From assembly GCA_028821635.1 (NCBI GenBank), contig JAPPDO010000110.1, forward strand, positions 1-7,705: a stretch of 7,705 bases of DNA. Reading direction: 5' to 3'. The stretch is from Ekhidna sp. (GTDB lineage: Bacteria; Bacteroidota; Bacteroidia; Cytophagales; Cyclobacteriaceae). A program made the translations under genes and the position numbers. This document shows, one piece after another, positions 5,795 through 7,705 of the stretch; position 1 is the first letter of the stretch, and the number at the start of each line of letters is the position of its first letter. Below the pieces are notes generated by a model. The model was given only the letters and a program-made list of their open reading frames with translations. It was not told the origin of the DNA and did no database searches.

Positions 5795-5823
5795 GAAAGC
5801 CTTGCAGATGGTGCAAGGCTTTC
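5795..5823 (-). terminator. Intrinsic terminator downstream of nqrF
   Basis: A perfect 12-bp stem (GAAAGCCTTGCA at 5795-5806 with TGCAAGGCTTTC at 5812-5823) closes a 5-nt loop. On the minus strand it begins 20 bases after the nqrF stop codon and is followed by TTCTTCTT. A T-run at 5834-5840 on the plus strand suggests it could act in both directions. It separates nqrF from the arginase-like gene. Confidence 0.75.
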
Positions 5824-5842
5824 AAATTGAGTATTTTTTTAA

Positions 5843-7141
5843 TTAACCTCCGAAGTCGTCGAACCTGATATTTTCGTCAGGAATTCCATAGTCTTCTCCC
5901 ATTTTCTGGACTGCCTGGTTCATTAATGGCGGACCACAGAAGTACAGTTCTATCTCCTCCGGAGCATCATGCTTGCTTAGGTAATGGTCGATCACTGCCT
6001 GATGTACAAACCCCGTAAAACCATCTCCATCATCTTCCATCGTTTTCTTTTCATTCCAGTTATCCTCCGAAAGCGGTTCCGATAAGACCAGATGGAACCG
6101 GAAGTTTGGGAATTTCTTTTCCAAATCCCAGAAATGATCAAGGTAAAATAACTCTCTCTTTGATCTCCCCCCGTACCAGTAGCTTACTTTTCTTCCGGTT
6201 GATAGTGTTTTAAATAAATGATAAAGATGCGATCTCATGGGAGCCATTCCCGCACCACCGCCAACGTATAACATCTCTGCATCGGAAGGATTGATGAAGA
6301 ACTCTCCATAAGGACCGGAAATGGAGACTTTATCACCCTCTTTTAAGCCAAATATGTAGGAAGATGCAATGCCCGGATTGACACTCATCCATGCGTTTTT
6401 TGCTCGGTCCCAAGGCGGAGTGGCGATCCGAACATTTAACATGATTTCTTTGCCCTCAGCAGGATATGAGGCCATAGAATATGCCCGTTCTATAGTCTCG
6501 TCGTTTTTCATTTTCAATGGCCAAAGTCCGAATTTATCCCATTCCATTTTGAATTTCTCCGGATCATCAGGATGTTCATCCGGATGGGCTGTAATATCAA
6601 TATCTTTAAAGTCTACTTCACACTTGGGTACTTCAATTTGTATGTAGCCACCGGCTTCATAATCCATCTCTTCGGGGAGCTCAACGACAAATTCTTTGAT
6701 AAAGGATGCAACGTTATAATTTCTAACTACTGTGGCTTCCCACTTTTTGATTCCAAATATTTCTTCGGGAATCTCGATTTCCATATCATTTTTCACCTTA
6801 ACCTGGCAGGCCAGTCTAACGTTTTCCTTTTGTTCAGTCCTGCTTAGATGACCTACCTCCGTCGGGAGTACATCTCCGCCACCCTCAATAACCTTACACT
6901 TGCACATTGCGCAGGTGCCTCCCCCTCCACAGGCGGAGGGTAGAAATACGCTTTTGGTAGAAAGAGTGGATAATAAGGTTGAGCCTGCCTGAGTTACCAT
7001 TGGATGGTCATTATCTCCATTAACGGTGATTTTTACCGGGCCGGACTGAACTAACCTGGATTGTGCCAATAACAACACCATGACCAATAAAAGAATCAGC
7101 ACAGTGAATGCGATGATAGAAGTAACGATGATTGAAGACAT
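5843..7141 (-). CDS. nqrF: Na+-translocating NADH:quinone oxidoreductase subunit F
   Basis: NqrF is the NADH-oxidising subunit of the Na+-NQR respiratory sodium pump. It passes electrons from NADH through FAD to its 2Fe-2S centre and on to the other subunits. The 432 residues show the expected order: one N-terminal membrane segment (about 4-26), a ferredoxin-type domain with Cys71, Cys77, Cys80 and Cys112, an FAD-binding domain with RAYS (219-222), an NADH-binding domain with GGGAGMAP (294-301) and CGPP (402-405), and the usual FDDFGG end. Length and motifs are complete, so it should be functional. Normally nqrF is last in an nqrABCDEF operon, but here the upstream neighbour on the same strand is accD, so the other subunits must be encoded elsewhere. 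A -7 box upstream and a terminator downstream suggest a monocistronic unit. Confidence 0.96.
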   Translation of the reverse strand: MSSIIVTSIIAFTVLILLLVMVLLLAQSRLVQSGPVKITVNGDNDHPMVTQAGSTLLSTLSTKSVFLPSACGGGGTCAMCKCKVIEGGGDVLPTEVGHLSRTEQKENVRLACQVKVKNDMEIEIPEEIFGIKKWEATVVRNYNVASFIKEFVVELPEEMDYEAGGYIQIEVPKCEVDFKDIDITAHPDEHPDDPEKFKMEWDKFGLWPLKMKNDETIERAYSMASYPAEGKEIMLNVRIATPPWDRAKNAWMSVNPGIASSYIFGLKEGDKVSISGPYGEFFINPSDAEMLYVGGGAGMAPMRSHLYHLFKTLSTGRKVSYWYGGRSKRELFYLDHFWDLEKKFPNFRFHLVLSEPLSEDNWNEKKTMEDDGDGFTGFVHQAVIDHYLSKHDAPEEIELYFCGPPLMNQAVQKMGEDYGIPDENIRFDDFGG

Positions 7142-7170
7142 TCGTTTGTTGTTTTAATTAAAAATTTGAA

Positions 7171-7178
7171 CAAATATA
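7171..7178 (-). promoter_or_regulatory. Probable -7 box (TATATTTG) of nqrF
   Basis: On the minus strand TATATTTG matches TAnnTTTG and lies 29 bases before the nqrF ATG, inside the 121-base gap after accD. No TTG is found at normal -33 spacing. The match supports separate transcription of nqrF from accD. Confidence 0.45.
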
Positions 7179-7262
7179 GTCATCTGATAATCTTATGATA
7201 TGTAGCTAATAAGACTTTTCAAAATCTGACATTAGAACAAAAGTTAAAGGCTTATGTTTTAT

Positions 7263-7705
7263 TTATTTTAACATTTTTAACAGTGTTGTAAGTCGGGCCT
7301 TTAACTGTCTGCGGTCTACGATAAAATCCAGAAATCCATGCTCCAGGACAAATTCAGCACGTTGAAATCCTTTGGGCAGGTCTTTACCAATTGTTTCTCT
7401 GATCACCCGAGGGCCTGCAAAACCAACCAACGCCTTTGGCTCCGCAATATTAAAATCACCAAGCATGGCATACGAAGCAGTAACACCGCCGGTTGTTGGG
7501 TCTGTTAGTAGTGAGATAAAGGGTATTTTAGCTTCTGACAGAAGTGCCAACTTAGCTGAAGTCTTAGCCATTTGCATTAATGAAAACCCGGCTTCCATCA
7601 TTCTGGCTCCGCCTGACTTTGAGATCATCAAAAAGGGGACATTGTTTTTAAGAGAGTGATCAATGGCTCTTGCGATCTTTTCTCCAACCACGGCACCCAT
7701 CGAAC
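7263..7705 (-). CDS. accD: Acetyl-CoA carboxylase carboxyltransferase subunit beta, partial (C-terminal part)
   Basis: AccD and AccA form the carboxyltransferase that makes malonyl-CoA, the first committed step of fatty-acid synthesis. The 146 complete codons visible correspond to the C-terminal half of a protein of about 280-305 residues; the start and the N-terminal zinc ribbon lie beyond the right edge. Recognisable blocks are SMGAVVGEK at the window edge (GGSMGSVVGEK in E. coli), [53 protein letters not shown] and [14 protein letters not shown]. The Met at 7700 is internal. No clear terminator hairpin follows the stop codon at 7263. The 121-base gap and the -7 box ahead of nqrF suggest the two genes are not one operon. 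Confidence 0.95.
   Translation of the reverse strand, partial: SMGAVVGEKIARAIDHSLKNNVPFLMISKSGGARMMEAGFSLMQMAKTSAKLALLSEAKIPFISLLTDPTTGGVTASYAMLGDFNIAEPKALVGFAGPRVIRETIGKDLPKGFQRAEFVLEHGFLDFIVDRRQLKARLTTLLKMLK

Overview
The window looks like chromosomal DNA of a member of the Bacteroidota, probably a Cytophagales-type marine or soil bacterium. The evidence is: promoter -7 boxes of the TAnnTTTG type before several genes; no clear Shine-Dalgarno sequences; a lipoprotein whose signal cysteine is followed by Asn-Lys-Asp-Asp, the acidic surface-export tag of this phylum; He_PIG/GLUG surface-protein architecture; a Na+-NQR subunit; and the divergent arginase-fold protein that Bacteroidota genomes usually label formimidoylglutamase. 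Genus and species cannot be read from this stretch.

Layout. 1-584 holds no gene but carries a cluster of near-perfect hairpins: an inverted-orientation hairpin at 9-31, then a composite two-hairpin element present twice as direct repeats (62-160 and 249-350). 585-2372 (+) encodes a 595-residue predicted surface lipoprotein with two He_PIG Ig-like domains and four GLUG repeats; its GC content changes sharply between the two halves. 2386-2538 (+) is the broken C-terminal end of an IS1595/ISXO2-type transposase, squeezed between that gene and the 3' end of tyrS. 2535-3824 (-) is tyrosyl-tRNA synthetase. 3846-4417 is an AT-rich spacer that may hold a 33-codon membrane microprotein gene (4151-4252) and carries the promoter of a small PspC-domain membrane protein (4418-4603, +). 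That gene meets, tail to tail with a 4-base overlap, an arginase-superfamily gene (4600-5736, -). A strong hairpin terminator (5795-5823) separates it from nqrF (5843-7141, -), the NADH-oxidising subunit of the sodium pump. The window ends inside accD (7263-7705, -), the acetyl-CoA carboxylase carboxyltransferase beta subunit.

How the genes relate. Most of the right-hand part is core metabolism: translation (tyrS), fatty-acid synthesis (accD), respiratory sodium pumping (nqrF) and a possible amino-acid-catabolism homologue. These genes share a strand but sit in separate transcription units, judged by gaps, a terminator and -7 boxes. The left part (1 to about 2540) is accessory in character: repetitive hairpins, a modular surface protein and a transposase relic. 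No complete new defence or mobile system is visible. The most unusual items are the hairpin family, the transposase relic touching the tyrS stop codon, and the arginase-like protein lacking most expected metal ligands.
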